A stretch of DNA of 64,000 nucleotides from Paenibacillus sp. JDR-2 (GTDB lineage Bacteria > Bacillota > Bacilli > Paenibacillales > Paenibacillaceae): NCBI RefSeq assembly GCF_000023585.1, contig NC_012914.1, forward strand, positions 1,101,001 through 1,165,000, given 5' to 3'. Position numbers and translations under genes: made by a program. The notes below the pieces were generated by a model. It was not told the DNA's origin, did no database searches, and was given only the letters and a program-made list of their open reading frames with translations. This document shows positions 9,296 through 15,824 of the stretch, piece by piece; position 1 is the stretch's first letter; each line of letters starts with the position of its first letter.

Positions 9296-9736
9296 TTAAG
9301 CTTCCTCCTTGGATTGTTTTAATAAACGCAATACTTCGTTCTGGAGCCGGCTCAGTTCGCGGTGATCTTGTTCGGTCATCGATAGCAGAGGACGCATCAT
9401 ATTCATGCGCGTCTCATCCGTCTCGCGCCAGAGCTCCTTGCCTCTCTCCGTCAGCTTCATCGTCATCGCCCTGCGATCCGCTTCTGTTCGTTCGCGCTCC
9501 AAGATGCCTGCCTTTACCATCCGGTCCACGATGCCGCTCATTGTGCTGTTGCCCACATTCAGCTTCTCGGCGAGCTCGGACATGCGGATTTCAGGGGATT
9601 CGTGCAGTACGCGCAGCACCAAAAGCTGAAGAGCGGTCAAGTTATGCTTGCTCGCCGACTTGGATAATATCTGGAAAAAGACTTGGTTAATTTCGCGATA
9701 AGCTTGAAAAATGCCCACGATCCGCTGTTCTTCCAC
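9296..9736 (-). CDS. MarR-family transcriptional repressor
   Basis: 146 aa. The winged helix is clear: MSELAEKLNVGNSTMSGIVDRMVKAGILERERTEADRR (about residues 53-90), with the wing containing the conserved Asp-Arg pair. The start is GTG (9734-9736), 9 nt after GGAGG; an ATG farther upstream is out of frame. MarR proteins repress their own operon and release DNA when a phenolic, quinone or drug binds. Here the operon is marR, an MFS exporter and a WrbA-like reductase, and an inverted repeat overlaps the promoter -10 at 9770-9790, consistent with autorepression. Confidence 0.88.
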   Translation of the reverse strand: MEEQRIVGIFQAYREINQVFFQILSKSASKHNLTALQLLVLRVLHESPEIRMSELAEKLNVGNSTMSGIVDRMVKAGILERERTEADRRAMTMKLTERGKELWRETDETRMNMMRPLLSMTEQDHRELSRLQNEVLRLLKQSKEEA

Positions 9737-9769
9737 TGCAGCTTTCCTCCATAAATAGTTTGCGTGCGA

Positions 9770-9802
9770 ATTATTATGAACTAAAATAATCTTTTATGTC
9801 AA
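9770..9802 (-). promoter_or_regulatory. sigma-A promoter of the marR operon with overlapping inverted repeat (putative MarR operator)
   Basis: On the minus strand TTGACA (9802-9797) and CATAAT (9778-9773) are separated by 18 nt. An inverted repeat ATTATT-9 nt-AATAAT (9770-9790) covers the -10 region, where a MarR dimer would block RNA polymerase. Confidence 0.65.
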
Positions 9803-9922
9803 TCAGACTTCAGGCCGTTAGTTTCCGCAAAGGTCCTGCTATTTATCCCGTAACCGAAGGCTTTGGTACTTCTTTCCCAATTCCCAATCTACATTTTTCT
9901 TTCCATGATGGATGACCGGTGA

Positions 9923-9951
9923 TTGCATCTTCGATTCAGCCCTGCTATAAT
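9923..9951 (+). promoter_or_regulatory. sigma-A promoter of the hisS leader
   Basis: TTGCAT and a perfect TATAAT with a 17-nt spacer. Transcription would start near 9958, about 34 nt before the leader ORF and about 314 nt before hisS. The stretch 9803-9922 before it shows nothing recognisable. Confidence 0.75.
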
Positions 9952-9991
9952 CATCGATAATTATTTAAGTTTGAATGAAGGAGTTACGCAC

Positions 9992-10042
9992 ATGCGGACA
10001 TTCGCGCTTAATCAACTTCATTATCATTACAAGCAGCGTTAG
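9992..10042 (+). CDS. 16-codon leader peptide with His-Tyr-His-Tyr codons
   Basis: ATG at 9992 with AAGGAG 8 nt upstream; the peptide reads MRTFALNQLHYHYKQR and stops at TAG 10040-10042. The codons for residues 10-13 are His, Tyr, His, Tyr. The stop lies inside the 5' arm of the first hairpin (10036-10076), and a terminator follows at 10107-10140, upstream of a histidyl-tRNA synthetase gene. That is the layout of a ribosome-mediated attenuator: slow decoding of His codons would change which hairpins form. It is too short for normal gene finders. No homologue is known to me. Confidence 0.6.
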   Translation: MRTFALNQLHYHYKQR

Positions 10043-10140
10043 CACCCCTGATAAAAAATTCAGGGAGGGCTAACGCCATTCGCGTTGGCCTCCCTGCGGC
10101 ATACGTAACGCGCAGGACCAAGAGGTCCTGCGCGTTTTTT
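10036..10140 (+). promoter_or_regulatory. attenuator hairpins and terminator upstream of hisS
   Basis: Hairpin 1:2 pairs GCGTTAGC (10036-10043) with GCTAACGC (10069-10076), extended inside by CCCTGA / TCAGGG. Segment 2 (about 10062-10076) can instead pair with segment 3 (about 10082-10095). Segment 3 (CCTGCG 10093-10098, or CGCGTT 10081-10086) can pair with the 5' arm of the terminator. The terminator is a perfect 13-bp stem (10107-10119 with 10124-10136, loop AAGA) followed by a T run. These are mutually exclusive structures. I see no T-box sequence or space for a specifier stem. Confidence 0.6.
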
Positions 10141-10147
10141 ATTTTAA

Positions 10148-10190
10148 AAATATAAGAAAGTATACGTTTTTCTATACTGTGCTTATATTT
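10148..10190. repeat. long AT-rich hairpin or operator between attenuator and hisS
   Basis: An imperfect palindrome: AAATATAAG-aa-AGTATA, 8-nt loop, TATACT-gtg-CTTATATTT, giving 15 paired positions with one 2x3 internal loop. It lies in the untranslated region after the terminator and before hisS. It could be an RNA hairpin or a DNA operator; its role is not evident. Confidence 0.5.
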
Positions 10191-10271
10191 CATTCGCGAA
10201 ACGTATGCTGCCCCTCCTAAGGACGGCGCAGCCGTTTACGATTGCCCAAAATAAAAGGAGAGTGCCGGATT

Positions 10272-11555
10272 ATGCAAAACGTAAAAGGAACCTACGATTT
10301 TTTCGGGAAGGAACAAGCCGTCCGCCAGAAGGTAAGAAGCGTGCTGCAGGAGGTTTTCGAGTTGTACGACTATGAGAGCATGGAGTCTACAGTACTTCAC
10401 GAACTGGAGTTATTGACCTCCAAGTATGCGGGCGGCGACGAGATTTTGAAGGAGATGTACCGGTTCACGGATCAAGGCGCAAGGAAACTGGGGCTGCGTT
10501 ACGATTTGACGATCCCTCTCGCAAAGGTAATGGCCTTGAATCCCGGAATCAAGCTTCCGTACAGACGGTACGAGATCGGAAAGGTATTTCGCGATGGTCC
10601 GGTGAAGCGCGGCCGCTTGCGGGAATTTCTGCAATGCGATGTGGATATGGTTGGCGTTGCGGGGCCGGAAGCAGAAGCGGAGCTCATGCTGATTGCGGTT
10701 GAGGTGTTTAAAAGGCTCGATATTCCGGTTACGCTGCGCTGGAATAACCGCCGGTTTCTAAGCGAAATATTGGATGCGGTCGGCGTACCGGCGGAAGATA
10801 GCCTATCCGTGATGCTTACGCTCGACAAACTTGAGAAGATAGGCAGCGACGGTGTTCTGAAGGAATGGAGAGACAAAGGAATCTCCGGGCCAACTGTTGA
10901 TGAGATAGCTGAGCTTATTGCCATGAGCGGACCTTCTTTCAGTCTTCTGGCGGATCGTTACGGGCTCAAGGAATCTCGGGGAGCTGCCGAGATCCGTGCC
11001 CTTCAGACGCTGATTGATAAGCTGAGCCTTTCGGATATTTGCCGTTTTGATCCTTTTTTATCACGGGGATTGTCTTTCTATACGGGAACCGTGTATGAGA
11101 TTTTTGATGCCGGCGGCCTATATGCATCCAGTATCGGAAGCGGCGGAAGGTACGACGCGATAATCGGCAAGCTGATTGGGAGCGAGGATATGGCTTACCC
11201 GGCGGTAGGCTTGTCGTTTGGCATGGAGTCCATCATGGAAATGATCCGGGATCGGCCAATCCCGGCGCCGACTCCCAAGGTCGTTGTCCTATCCATCGGC
11301 GATACAATGGGTGAGGCTTTGATGGCTGCGACCGCCTTGCGGTCGAATGGGATTCAGACCGGGATGGAGCCGGCGGGCAGAAAGCTGAAAAAGGCGCTAG
11401 CCTCGCTTGAAAGCAGGTCGATCCGTTATGCGCTTCTTATCGGCGAGGAAGAGGTCCGAACCGGCCAAGTGCGGTTGAAAGACATGAAGGCCAGGGAAGA
11501 GTATGCGGTTCCGCTTGATGAAGCGTTATATCTATTAGAAAAGAACGATGCCTAA
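10272..11555 (+). CDS. hisS: histidine-tRNA ligase
   Basis: 427 aa class II synthetase charging tRNA-His. Motif 2 is GKVFRDGPVKRGRLREFLQCDVDMVG (about residues 104-130). The two histidine-specific signatures are RGLSFYTGTVYEIF and SGGRYDAIIGKLIG, and the C-terminal anticodon-binding domain (about 335-427) is present, which argues against the regulatory paralogue HisZ. The start is the ATG at 10272; AAGGAG precedes it by 11-12 nt, and an in-frame TTG at 10242 lacks a site. It stands alone, not next to aspS as the main firmicute hisS usually does, so it may be a second copy. A leader peptide, alternative hairpins and a terminator precede it, suggesting induction by histidyl-tRNA shortage. Confidence 0.85.
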   Translation: MQNVKGTYDFFGKEQAVRQKVRSVLQEVFELYDYESMESTVLHELELLTSKYAGGDEILKEMYRFTDQGARKLGLRYDLTIPLAKVMALNPGIKLPYRRYEIGKVFRDGPVKRGRLREFLQCDVDMVGVAGPEAEAELMLIAVEVFKRLDIPVTLRWNNRRFLSEILDAVGVPAEDSLSVMLTLDKLEKIGSDGVLKEWRDKGISGPTVDEIAELIAMSGPSFSLLADRYGLKESRGAAEIRALQTLIDKLSLSDICRFDPFLSRGLSFYTGTVYEIFDAGGLYASSIGSGGRYDAIIGKLIGSEDMAYPAVGLSFGMESIMEMIRDRPIPAPTPKVVVLSIGDTMGEALMAATALRSNGIQTGMEPAGRKLKKALASLESRSIRYALLIGEEEVRTGQVRLKDMKAREEYAVPLDEALYLLEKNDA

Positions 11556-11569
11556 TGGGCGAGTAATCG

Positions 11570-11776
11570 TACGTTGGATTCCCTCCAGTGAAAACAAGGT
11601 AAATGGGGGGATTATAGATGCTACGCTGGATCCACTCCATTATAGAGGACCAGAATGAGCTGCTTTCGCCTAATCGAGCTAATTTTACTGCCGAAAATCC
11701 AATGTAGATCAAGTTGCCGGGCAAAAACGCTTCATTCAGCTGGATCGAATCCAACGTAGCTAATTTTAATGGAGTA
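11570..11776. repeat. cluster of four degenerate intergenic repeat units, two per strand
   Basis: Four related units built around (C)TACGTTGGATTC and CTCCAnTAAAATTAGCT occur at 11570-11594 and 11621-11645 (plus) and 11678-11708 and 11740-11776 (minus). Opposed units make the region self-complementary. It fills most of the 265-bp gap between hisS and the convergent methyltransferase gene and has no ORF. It looks like a dispersed genomic repeat. Confidence 0.55.
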
Positions 11777-11820
11777 CGATACGCGCTGAATCAGTACAGA
11801 AAGCTGCTATCCAATATTAG

Positions 11821-12639
11821 TCACACCTTCTGCGCCATAACCGTACTCATCGCATGCTGATGAGGAATGCCGCTGGAGTTGCAGTCGAATACGATCTCGG
11901 CGCTGTCTTTAATCAGCCAGTCCCGATAATGGGAGAGCAGCTCGCCCGAATGCCATTTGTAGGCATGAGGTTCTTTTTCGGGCGGCGGTGCGATAAACGG
12001 TTTATGCACGAACACGTTCAGGACATGGATTCCGCCAGGGTTAGTGAACTGCTTATAGTTCGCAAAGATCTCCTGGCGGAACTCCGGCTTGATGTAATGA
12101 AGCACGCCGCTGGAATAGATAATGTCGTAAGGCTTGTCGAGGCGGAAGTCCAGCACATCCGCTTTAACTACATTAACCTGGACGCCCGCGTGTTCGGCCA
12201 GCCGCTTTGTTTTCTCGATGCCGGCATCGGATACGTCAATTCCCGTTACCTCATAACCGTTCCGGGCGAAGAATACCGCGTCTCTGCCTTCTCCGCAGCC
12301 AATATCCAGAAGCTTCAGCCGTCTGCTCGGCGGCATGGCTTTCAGTACTTCATATACGCCGCTGTTAGGCTCCGTTCCCCAATAATAATTTTCCGTCTTG
12401 TACTCTTCTTCATAAATCGTAATCGTCTTATCCTGCGAGACATAACCAAGCAGCTTGTCGATACTGACTTCAAGCGTGCGGCATAACTCCGGCAATAGCG
12501 ATAGGTCCGGCATTGTCAAAGCGTTCTCCCATTTGGATACCGCCTGGAACGAAATGCCCAGCTTGGTTGCCAGCTCCTCCTGCGTAAATCCTCTTTCCTT
12601 CCGGTAAATGGCGATGCTCCGCGCCAGTTTCTCCTTCAT
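11821..12639 (-). CDS. XRE-type helix-turn-helix / SAM-dependent methyltransferase fusion
   Basis: 272 aa. Residues 1-62 are an XRE HTH (ARSIAIYRKERGFTQEELATKLGISF...SKWENALTMPDLSLLPELC). Residues about 80-272 are a class I methyltransferase of TehB-like type: motif I LLDIGCGEGRDAVFFARNGY, acidic motif II VTGID, and YDIIYSSGVLHYI for motif IV. Separately these are a repressor and a small-molecule methyltransferase; fused, the protein may sense or use SAM while bound to DNA, or the HTH may regulate its own gene. AAAGGAG precedes the ATG by 9 nt. A minus-strand promoter at 12667-12695 drives it. The substrate is unknown. Confidence 0.8.
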   Translation of the reverse strand: MKEKLARSIAIYRKERGFTQEELATKLGISFQAVSKWENALTMPDLSLLPELCRTLEVSIDKLLGYVSQDKTITIYEEEYKTENYYWGTEPNSGVYEVLKAMPPSRRLKLLDIGCGEGRDAVFFARNGYEVTGIDVSDAGIEKTKRLAEHAGVQVNVVKADVLDFRLDKPYDIIYSSGVLHYIKPEFRQEIFANYKQFTNPGGIHVLNVFVHKPFIAPPPEKEPHAYKWHSGELLSHYRDWLIKDSAEIVFDCNSSGIPHQHAMSTVMAQKV

Positions 12640-12666
12640 GTTCTCACGCTCCTTTTGATACTCCCC

Positions 12667-12695
12667 ATTCTAGTGAAGTTGCTTCGGCCGGACAA
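12667..12695 (-). promoter_or_regulatory. sigma-A promoter of the HTH-methyltransferase gene
   Basis: TTGTCC (12695-12690) and TAGAAT (12672-12667) with a 17-nt spacer on the minus strand. Confidence 0.55.
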
Positions 12696-12722
12696 TAACG
12701 CGGGGATTGAACTTTCGCCGGA

Positions 12723-12739
12723 CTCAACCTGCGGTTGAG
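12723..12739. promoter_or_regulatory. palindrome in the divergent promoter region
   Basis: CTCAACC-tgc-GGTTGAG is a perfect 7+7 palindrome between the divergent HTH-methyltransferase and GNAT genes. It is a candidate operator for the HTH protein. A weak promoter for the GNAT gene (TTGTAG 12742-12747, 18 nt, TATACT 12766-12771) lies right next to it. Confidence 0.4.
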
Positions 12740-12809
12740 ATTTGTAGAAGTTTGGCCAAAGAGAGTATACTGGAGGTATCTTGGGCAATTAGCAGGAGGA
12801 CAGTCATCC

Positions 12810-13364
12810 ATGTTTACGCAATCAGAACCAATCGGGACCATTCAGAATCATATAAAAGTATTCCAGGCCACGGAAGAGGATACGCCTGCCGTGCTGGGAC
12901 TGCTGGTACAGACGGCGGAATGGCTGAAGAGCAGAGGCTCTGCTCAGTGGAGCGGATTGCTGCAGGGCGAAGACTCCCATCGCACGCCGGAAGCGATCAA
13001 ACGCGGCGAAGTGTATATTTTCGTACAGGACGATACGCTTATGGGGATGGTTATGCTGATGCAGCAGGCGAGCCCTTGGGATCGTGAGCTGTGGGGCAAT
13101 GAAGGCCATGAGAGCTCGGTCTATCTGCATCGTCTTAATATTAACCGCGCTGCCGCGGGGACAAATCTCGGCGAGGCAATCGTCAGATGGGCGGCGAGCG
13201 GCATTCATTTCCCGGGTAAAGACCGGATTAGGCTGGACTGCATCGCCAATAATCCCAAGCTGAACGATTTCTACCTGACCACTTGCGGCTATGAATTTAA
13301 AGGCACTGCATCAAATCCGATCGGCGATTTTAACCTGTATGAGAAAAAGGTGTCGGAAGGGTAA
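12810..13364 (+). CDS. GNAT-family N-acetyltransferase
   Basis: 184 aa from the ATG at 12810, 10 nt after AGGAGG; an upstream in-frame start (12735) lacks a site. Acetyl-CoA-dependent acyltransferase fold: YIFVQDDTLMGMVMLM (strands 3-4), VYLHRLNINRAAAGTNLGEAIVRWA (motif A region, though the usual Q/R-x-x-G-x-G/A is altered to RAAAGTNLG) and IRLDCIANNPKLNDFYLTTCGYEFKG (motif B, with the acceptor-side N-x-L-x-x-F-Y). The substrate cannot be told. It is divergent from the HTH-methyltransferase gene. Confidence 0.8.
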   Translation: MFTQSEPIGTIQNHIKVFQATEEDTPAVLGLLVQTAEWLKSRGSAQWSGLLQGEDSHRTPEAIKRGEVYIFVQDDTLMGMVMLMQQASPWDRELWGNEGHESSVYLHRLNINRAAAGTNLGEAIVRWAASGIHFPGKDRIRLDCIANNPKLNDFYLTTCGYEFKGTASNPIGDFNLYEKKVSEG

Positions 13365-13372
13365 TCTTATTC

Positions 13373-13401
13373 TTGCTATTCCGATAAACTTACTATACAA
13401 T
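13373..13401 (+). promoter_or_regulatory. sigma-A promoter of yojF-bshB2
   Basis: TTGCTA and TACAAT with a 17-nt spacer, 45 nt upstream of the yojF start. Confidence 0.6.
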
Positions 13402-13445
13402 CTTCTCAATTCATTATTCATTTTATGGTCAAAGGAGAATCCAAG

Positions 13446-13793
13446 ATGATGCAACCGATCCATCCGGCCGAGGTTCAACGACGCCTGGAAAGCTTGAAAG
13501 ATCAAGATGTGTATATTCATCTTGAGATGACGACAGGAGCATACGCGGCTCATAACGACGCTTCCAAGCATCCGGCCGCTACTTTTATATCGAATGCCGT
13601 TATTCAATATTCGCATGGGTTGATATCCGGGAACGGACCTTTCCGTGTCGGGCTGAAAATGCAGCAGGGCTGGGTCTATTCCGAAGGCTTGACTCACTAT
13701 GAAGAAAACGAAGCCGAGCGGCTTATCCTCGCCGGCCATGACCAGCAGGGCAAGCTGGTTGTCGCTTTGCAGCTCAGCCGGGAGCCTTTTTGA
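13446..13793 (+). CDS. yojF: YojF-family protein (DUF1806)
   Basis: 115 aa from the ATG at 13446, 8 nt after AAAGGAG. It matches the DUF1806/YojF family: MQPIHPAEVQRRLESLKDQDVYIHLEMTTGAYA at the N-terminus, then an all-beta core (VGLKMQQGWVYSEGLTHYE). Its role is not known. In Bacillus subtilis yojF precedes yojG (bshB2), and the same order is kept here with only 59 nt between, so a link to bacillithiol metabolism is likely but unproven. The spacer to bshB2 holds a hairpin related to the large intergenic element at 22786-22953. Confidence 0.82.
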   Translation: MMQPIHPAEVQRRLESLKDQDVYIHLEMTTGAYAAHNDASKHPAATFISNAVIQYSHGLISGNGPFRVGLKMQQGWVYSEGLTHYEENEAERLILAGHDQQGKLVVALQLSREPF

Positions 13794-13800
13794 GTAATCC

Positions 13801-13837
13801 GATGCTTACGAAGCAGCTTTCTTGAGAAAGCTTTTAG
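13801..13837. repeat. hairpin fragment shared with the intergenic element at 22824-22860
   Basis: The 37-bp stretch has the pattern ATGCTTnCGAAGnAGCTTTCTT...AGAAAGCTTnTAG, nearly identical to 22824-22860. Its core AGCTTTCT-TG-AGAAAGCT (13815-13832) is a perfect hairpin ending about 6 nt before the bshB2 ribosome site. Confidence 0.6.
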
Positions 13838-13852
13838 ATAGGAGTGAAATAC

Positions 13853-14515
13853 ATGGAACGTATATTAGTTGTTCTACCGCATCCGGATGATGAAGCATTT
13901 ACGATGTCGGGTACGCTTGCGCAGTTGATCGATCAAGGCGCGCAGGTTACTTACGCCTGCTTGACCCTTGGGGAGATGGCACGGAACATGGGCTTTCCGC
14001 CGTTTGCAAGCCGGATAACGCTGCCGCAGATCCGCCGGGGCGAGCTTGAAGAGTCCTGCGCGGCGATTGGAATCCAGGATCTGAGAATGCTTGGCTTCCA
14101 TGACAAAACGATCGAGTTCGAGGACAAAGTGTTCCTCGATGAACATATTCATGCTCTTATTGAAGAAGTGAAGCCTGACGTTATCTTCACGTTCTATCCG
14201 GGCTACAGCGTTCATCCGGACCATGACGCAACCGGGGAAGCCGTTGTTCGGACGGTGGGAAGACTGCCGGAGGAAGAGCGTCCGCCTGTCTATTGCGTAG
14301 CGTTCTCCCGAAATCATGAGCAGTTTATCGGCAAGCCGGATATCTCGTTTGACGTGCGGGACTATACGAAGAACAAGATGGCTTCCATCAGGGCTCACCG
14401 CTCCCAATTCAACAGCTCTGAAATCTTCGGGAACAAGCAGCACACGGACAAAGAGGTTCAGGAACGCATGGGAACGGAGAGGTTCTGGACCTATAAGTTT
14501 GAAAGCTGGAAATAA
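13853..14515 (+). CDS. bshB2: bacillithiol biosynthesis deacetylase BshB2
   Basis: 220 aa LmbE-like zinc deacetylase. The metal motif PHPDDEAF is at residues 9-16 and the second metal-ligand motif YSVHPDHDATGEAV near residues 120-133. BshB removes the acetyl group from GlcNAc-malate to give GlcN-malate, the second step of bacillithiol (the low-molecular-weight thiol of Firmicutes). The start is the ATG at 13853, 8 nt after AGGAG; a GTG at 13844 would leave no site. It is co-transcribed with yojF, as in Bacillus, which decides the BshB2 rather than BshB1 assignment. Confidence 0.88.
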   Translation: MERILVVLPHPDDEAFTMSGTLAQLIDQGAQVTYACLTLGEMARNMGFPPFASRITLPQIRRGELEESCAAIGIQDLRMLGFHDKTIEFEDKVFLDEHIHALIEEVKPDVIFTFYPGYSVHPDHDATGEAVVRTVGRLPEEERPPVYCVAFSRNHEQFIGKPDISFDVRDYTKNKMASIRAHRSQFNSSEIFGNKQHTDKEVQERMGTERFWTYKFESWK

Positions 14516-14526
14516 GCGCATTAAGC

Positions 14527-14560
14527 AAAGAACCCCTTCACGGTGAAGGGGTTCTTTTTT
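14527..14560. terminator. intrinsic terminator of yojF-bshB2
   Basis: A 13-bp stem (14528-14540 with 14544-14556, loop CGG) followed by six T on the plus strand; the reverse strand has an A/T-rich flank, so it may also serve the convergent transglutaminase-like gene. Confidence 0.88.
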
Positions 14561-14570
14561 ATCCCAAGAG

Positions 14571-15179
14571 TTAAAGCTCAGCTGGGAGACCGTGCAGATA
14601 CATGACTTTGCAATCGTTATGCTGCCGCAAAACCTGGATGGTGCTTGGATGAGGCTCGGAGTAAATGATCGGATAATCGACCTCGTCATATTCCTTCCGG
14701 ATTGGAAAGGCCAGCTGTTCATGGTCTAACGAGAATTGAGCATCGATCCCCGGCTTGTTGCCGCGCGCATCTACTCTGATCCACCGCTCCGCAGCAGGCA
14801 GATATACGGCGTTCAGAGCATGGACGACATAACCGGTATCCGGTGTATCCCCAAGCGTCAAGCGCTGATAGCAATATCCCGCGGGTATTCCCTGACTGCG
14901 CAGAATGGCGCATAACAGGTTCGACTTGGCGTAACAGATGCCTTCTTTATGGGCGAGGACATCGGAAGCGCTGCAAGTAATGCGGGAGCTTTGGATATCC
15001 CAGGAATGGGAGATTTGATCCCGGACGTATTCGAAAGCAAGCCGGATAAACGTTGTCTCGTCGGGCGCCTGCTGACGCAGCTCTGCACCAAGAGCCTGAA
15101 TAGCGGGATGATGAAAATCCGCAATATCGGAGTCGGCGAGATAGTCGGTCAGTGACGGGGAGTTGCGGAGGAAAGGCAA
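14571..15179 (-). CDS. transglutaminase-like cysteine protease-fold protein
   Basis: 202 aa from a TTG start at 15179, which sits 8 nt after AAAGGAGG; a longer frame from 15221 has the ribosome site inside it. A complete papain/transglutaminase triad is visible: Cys82 in EGICYAKS, His120 in YVVHALNAVY and Asp137 in IRVDARG. The family covers cytoplasmic proteins of unknown substrate that may cleave or cross-link amide bonds. There is no signal peptide or membrane segment. The gene is alone, convergent with bshB2 and divergent from a DUF1801 gene. Confidence 0.82.
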   Translation of the reverse strand: MPFLRNSPSLTDYLADSDIADFHHPAIQALGAELRQQAPDETTFIRLAFEYVRDQISHSWDIQSSRITCSASDVLAHKEGICYAKSNLLCAILRSQGIPAGYCYQRLTLGDTPDTGYVVHALNAVYLPAAERWIRVDARGNKPGIDAQFSLDHEQLAFPIRKEYDEVDYPIIYSEPHPSTIQVLRQHNDCKVMYLHGLPAEL

Positions 15180-15311
15180 GCTGGCCGCCTCCTTTAATAT
15201 TTTTATATAATTATGCAACAATATGAATTTATATTCAATCTACGAGTTTCCTATAATTTGGGCGAAATGGTATAGTAGTTGCTAGAAACATTGCACAAGG
15301 GAGAGGATGGC

Positions 15312-15656
15312 ATGAAGCAGGAAGAGGTTACGTCGTTTATCGAGGCGCTGGCGCAGCCGTGGCAGATCGAGCTGGCAAGCAGCCTTCGCGACATGGTCCA
15401 TGAGACTATGCCGGGTGCGGAGGAACGGATCCAATACAAGAAGCCCCATTTTTTGAAAAATGGCAAGTACGCCGCGGTTATCTCGACAGCCAAGGATGCC
15501 GTCAGCTTTGTTATTTTTAACGCAGCGGAAGTGGAATTCCCGGAAGGGCAGTTTGACGGTCCGCCGGAACGAAAAACAATCAAATTCAAAGCAGGGCAAG
15601 CGGTTGATTACGATTTGCTCGCCAATCTGTTGAAGCAGGCATCGGAGCCGTTGTAA
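15312..15656 (+). CDS. DUF1801-family protein
   Basis: 114 aa from the ATG at 15312, with GGGAGAGG upstream. It has the family pattern of an acidic helix (SSLRDMVHETMPGAEERIQYKKPHF) followed by KNGKYAAVISTAKDAVSFVIF and a C-terminal PPERKTIKFKAGQAVDYDLLANLL helix. DUF1801 proteins (YdhG-like, iron-chaperone frataxin fold in some) are small cytoplasmic proteins without a settled role. A second DUF1801 domain occurs at 20521, fused to an acetyltransferase. Confidence 0.75.
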   Translation: MKQEEVTSFIEALAQPWQIELASSLRDMVHETMPGAEERIQYKKPHFLKNGKYAAVISTAKDAVSFVIFNAAEVEFPEGQFDGPPERKTIKFKAGQAVDYDLLANLLKQASEPL

Positions 15657-15668
15657 TCCGAAAGAAGA

Positions 15669-15721
15669 GAGCTAGCAAGTTAGTGGAAGGAATTTCTCAT
15701 TAACTTGCGGGCTCTTTTTTT
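15669..15721 (+). terminator. intrinsic terminator after the DUF1801 gene
   Basis: GAGC-TA-GCAAGTTA (15669-15682) pairs with TAACTTGC-GG-GCTC (15701-15714), followed by an eight-base T run. Confidence 0.8.
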
Positions 15722-15728
15722 ATTCCGG

Positions 15729-15748
15729 ACAAACATTATAATGTTTGT
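15729..15748. promoter_or_regulatory. operator 1 (20-bp perfect palindrome), putative GntR site
   Basis: ACAAACATTATAATGTTTGT, a perfect palindrome directly before the -35 of the amino-sugar-acid operon. A second copy of its core follows the -10. The operon ends with a GntR/HutC-type regulator, the likely ligand-controlled binder. Confidence 0.75.
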
Positions 15749-15776
15749 TGACCGTTCCACCTAATCGATGTAATCT
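15748..15776 (+). promoter_or_regulatory. sigma-A promoter of the dga-like operon
   Basis: TTGACC (15748-15753) and TAATCT (15771-15776) with a 17-nt spacer. The two operator copies abut both ends of this promoter, so a bound dimer at either would block polymerase. Confidence 0.72.
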
Positions 15777-15791
15777 AACATTATAACGTTA
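15776..15791. promoter_or_regulatory. operator 2, near-perfect copy of operator 1 core
   Basis: TAACATTATAACGTTA shares AACATTATAA-GTT with operator 1, differing at one core position. It overlaps the end of the -10 and the likely transcription start. Centre-to-centre distance to operator 1 is about 45 bp. Confidence 0.68.
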
Positions 15792-15824
15792 TACTACATG
15801 TCTGTTGCAGGAAAAGGTGGCGGA

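Noticed and set aside
9958..10140. T-box riboswitch upstream of hisS
   Set aside because: The leader is only about 180 nt to the end of the terminator, there is no T-box (TGGNACCGCG-like) sequence and no room for a standard stem I with a specifier loop.
10272..11555. HisZ (ATP phosphoribosyltransferase regulatory subunit) instead of HisS
   Set aside because: Both histidine-binding signatures and the C-terminal anticodon-binding domain are present, and no histidine biosynthesis genes are nearby.
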